Source: Firmicutes bacterium UBA5559
GTDB lineage: Bacteria > Bacillota > Clostridia > Peptostreptococcales > Anaerovoracaceae
DNA: 14,018 bases
Direction: 5' to 3'
Assembly (NCBI GenBank): GCA_002425705.1
Contig: DIMT01000009.1
Location: 1-14,018, forward strand
The notes beneath the pieces were generated by a model. It worked only from the letters and a program-made list of their open reading frames with translations. It did no database searches and was not told the origin of the DNA. Positions 13,043-14,018 of this stretch are shown in pieces (the stretch's first letter is position 1; the number at the start of each line of letters is the position of its first letter). The translations under genes and the position numbers were made by a program.

Positions 13043-13858
13043 TTATTTTGTATAATCAACTCCAAACCAATCAACGGACATTTCGGATAACTTTCCGCTT
13101 TCAATCAATTTGGTTAAAGCTGCATCGATTTTGTTTCTCAGTTCTTCTCCCTCTGCATCCTGTTTGAAGATGAAATAAGTTGGGTCCGCAGCCAGACGTT
13201 CACCCACAACATCGATTTCCAGCCCCTGGACAGTTGCCTTATCCTTTGCCATGATTGGATCGTTGACTGTCGCATCAATTCTGCCGGCTTCAATATCCTG
13301 GAGTATCGTTGAAATATCTTGTTCATAATATTTGATGGTAAGAATATTGCCGTTCTCAGCATTCCAGTCTTCGACTATTCTGGTAAAGGAATCTCCGACC
13401 GTCAGCCCGATGGTTTTACCTTGTAAGTCTTTTAAGGATTGAATGTCCGTGCGGCCTTTCTTGACGATAATTTGTGCTACACAGGTAAAATAGGAATTTT
13501 CAGTTAGGTAATATTTGGCAACCCGATCCGGATTAGAAGTAATCTGATTGGCCAGCATCTGGAATTTGTCCGCATCCAGCCCAACAAACAGGGTATCCCA
13601 AGGGCCTGCAACAAATTCAAACTTCAGACTATCATCCACTTTTTCGATTTCTCTTAAAACTTCGATATCGTACCCGGTAATCGTCCCATCCTCTAAGGTA
13701 TAACTAAATGGATTGTAAGTGCCCATCGTACCCACCGTTATCACTTGCGCTTTATTATCTCCCCCTTCTGCCGGTTCCGCTGCTCCGCAAGCAACCAGCC
13801 CAGCCGCCAGAGCCAGAATTAATAATACTACTACCGTCTTCTTTAGTTTTTTATTCAT
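13043..13858 (-). CDS. Cystine-type amino-acid binding lipoprotein
   Basis: This 271-residue extracytoplasmic substrate-binding protein is anchored by a lipid. It has a Lys-rich start, a hydrophobic signal (8-23) and lipobox LVAC with lipidated C24. Family-3 binding features are GTYNPFSYTLEDGTITGYDIEVLREI (starting at 46), WDTLFVGLDADKFQ (87-100) and the ligand-site segment LANQITSNPDR (102-112). The ANQ triplet is characteristic of cystine binders such as TcyA and FliY, where many other amino-acid binders differ. AGRIDATVND (191-200) follows the usual pattern of the second lobe. Cystine is the favoured ligand, with other sulfur amino acids possible. The ATG has GGAGGAG about eight bases upstream. 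The gene begins 27 bases after an SDR gene with no terminator between, so the operon starts outside the window. Confidence 0.9.
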   Translation of the reverse strand: MNKKLKKTVVVLLILALAAGLVACGAAEPAEGGDNKAQVITVGTMGTYNPFSYTLEDGTITGYDIEVLREIEKVDDSLKFEFVAGPWDTLFVGLDADKFQMLANQITSNPDRVAKYYLTENSYFTCVAQIIVKKGRTDIQSLKDLQGKTIGLTVGDSFTRIVEDWNAENGNILTIKYYEQDISTILQDIEAGRIDATVNDPIMAKDKATVQGLEIDVVGERLAADPTYFIFKQDAEGEELRNKIDAALTKLIESGKLSEMSVDWFGVDYTK

Positions 13859-13885
13859 TTTATTTCTCCTCCAAAAAAATCTTAA

Positions 13886-14018
13886 TTATCTTGTTAAAAG
13901 CCCGGCATCCAGAACATACTGACCACCAGTAATGAATCTGGCTTTTTCACTAGCAAGAAACAGGACCAGATTTGAAACATCCTCCACATGGATCCAGGGA
14001 GTATCCAGTAAATTCCCT
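13886..14018 (-). CDS. SDR-family oxidoreductase, C-terminal fragment cut by the window edge
   Basis: The last 43 codons of a gene enter from the right edge on the minus strand. The translation DTPWIHVEDVSNLVLFLASEKARFITGGQYVLDAG is the characteristic end of short-chain dehydrogenases of the FabG type: P-W-x-x-x-E-D-V-x-N, L-F-L-A-S, F-I-T-G and V-D/LDAG. Most of the protein, including the Rossmann motif and the YxxxK site, is outside the window, so substrate and cofactor are unknown. It stops 27 bases before the binding-protein start and probably belongs to the same transcript. Confidence 0.85.
   Translation of the reverse strand, partial: GNLLDTPWIHVEDVSNLVLFLASEKARFITGGQYVLDAGLLTR

Overview
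The window looks like a chromosomal segment of an anaerobic Bacillota, most likely of the class Clostridia. The reasons are near-consensus GGAGG-type ribosome binding sites, occasional TTG and GTG starts, a Crp/Fnr regulator with a Cys/His-rich N-terminus, a nitroreductase-neighbourhood (Nim-type) flavin protein, a sigma-54 activator, and an EAL-HDOD protein of the YuxH type. This assignment is an inference from gene content, not from a marker gene. No RNA genes, insertion sequences or CRISPR repeats were seen.

Region 1 (about 90-3810, minus strand) is a three-gene transcription unit. It encodes a REC-REC-GGDEF-hemerythrin diguanylate cyclase, a VanZ-family membrane protein, and an unusual continuous reading frame joining the tRNA methyltransferase TrmO to a Cys-rich Crp/Fnr regulator. 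The unit ends in an intrinsic terminator whose stem contains the stop codon. A near-perfect ribosome binding site and ATG lie at the domain junction, so the regulator may also be made alone.

Region 2 (3810-5710, plus strand) holds an EAL-HDOD protein transcribed divergently from the diguanylate cyclase, with overlapping -35 boxes, so opposing c-di-GMP activities face each other. It is followed by a Nim/PNPOx-type flavin protein with its own promoter, a palindromic candidate operator, and a terminator buried in the 3' end of the opposing gene.

Region 3 (5710-9340) holds a PAS-AAA-Fis sigma-54 activator on the minus strand, divergent from a PepD-type Xaa-His dipeptidase that has a textbook -24/-12 promoter. 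Two similar inverted repeats lie between them, over the activator's own predicted promoter. A small UPF0145 (YbjQ) protein follows pepD, and a hairpin separates it from the next, convergent unit.

Region 4 (9350-14018, minus strand) is a sulfur operon. Reading 5' to 3' it encodes the tail of an SDR oxidoreductase cut by the window edge, a cystine-type binding lipoprotein, its permease, its ATPase, a cysteine desulfurase, and a ThiF/MoeB-like E1 enzyme. The order suggests import of cystine or a related sulfur amino acid, release of its sulfur as a persulfide, and activation of a sulfur-carrier protein that is not encoded here. Every gap between genes is under 300 bases. The first 106 bases hold no convincing gene.
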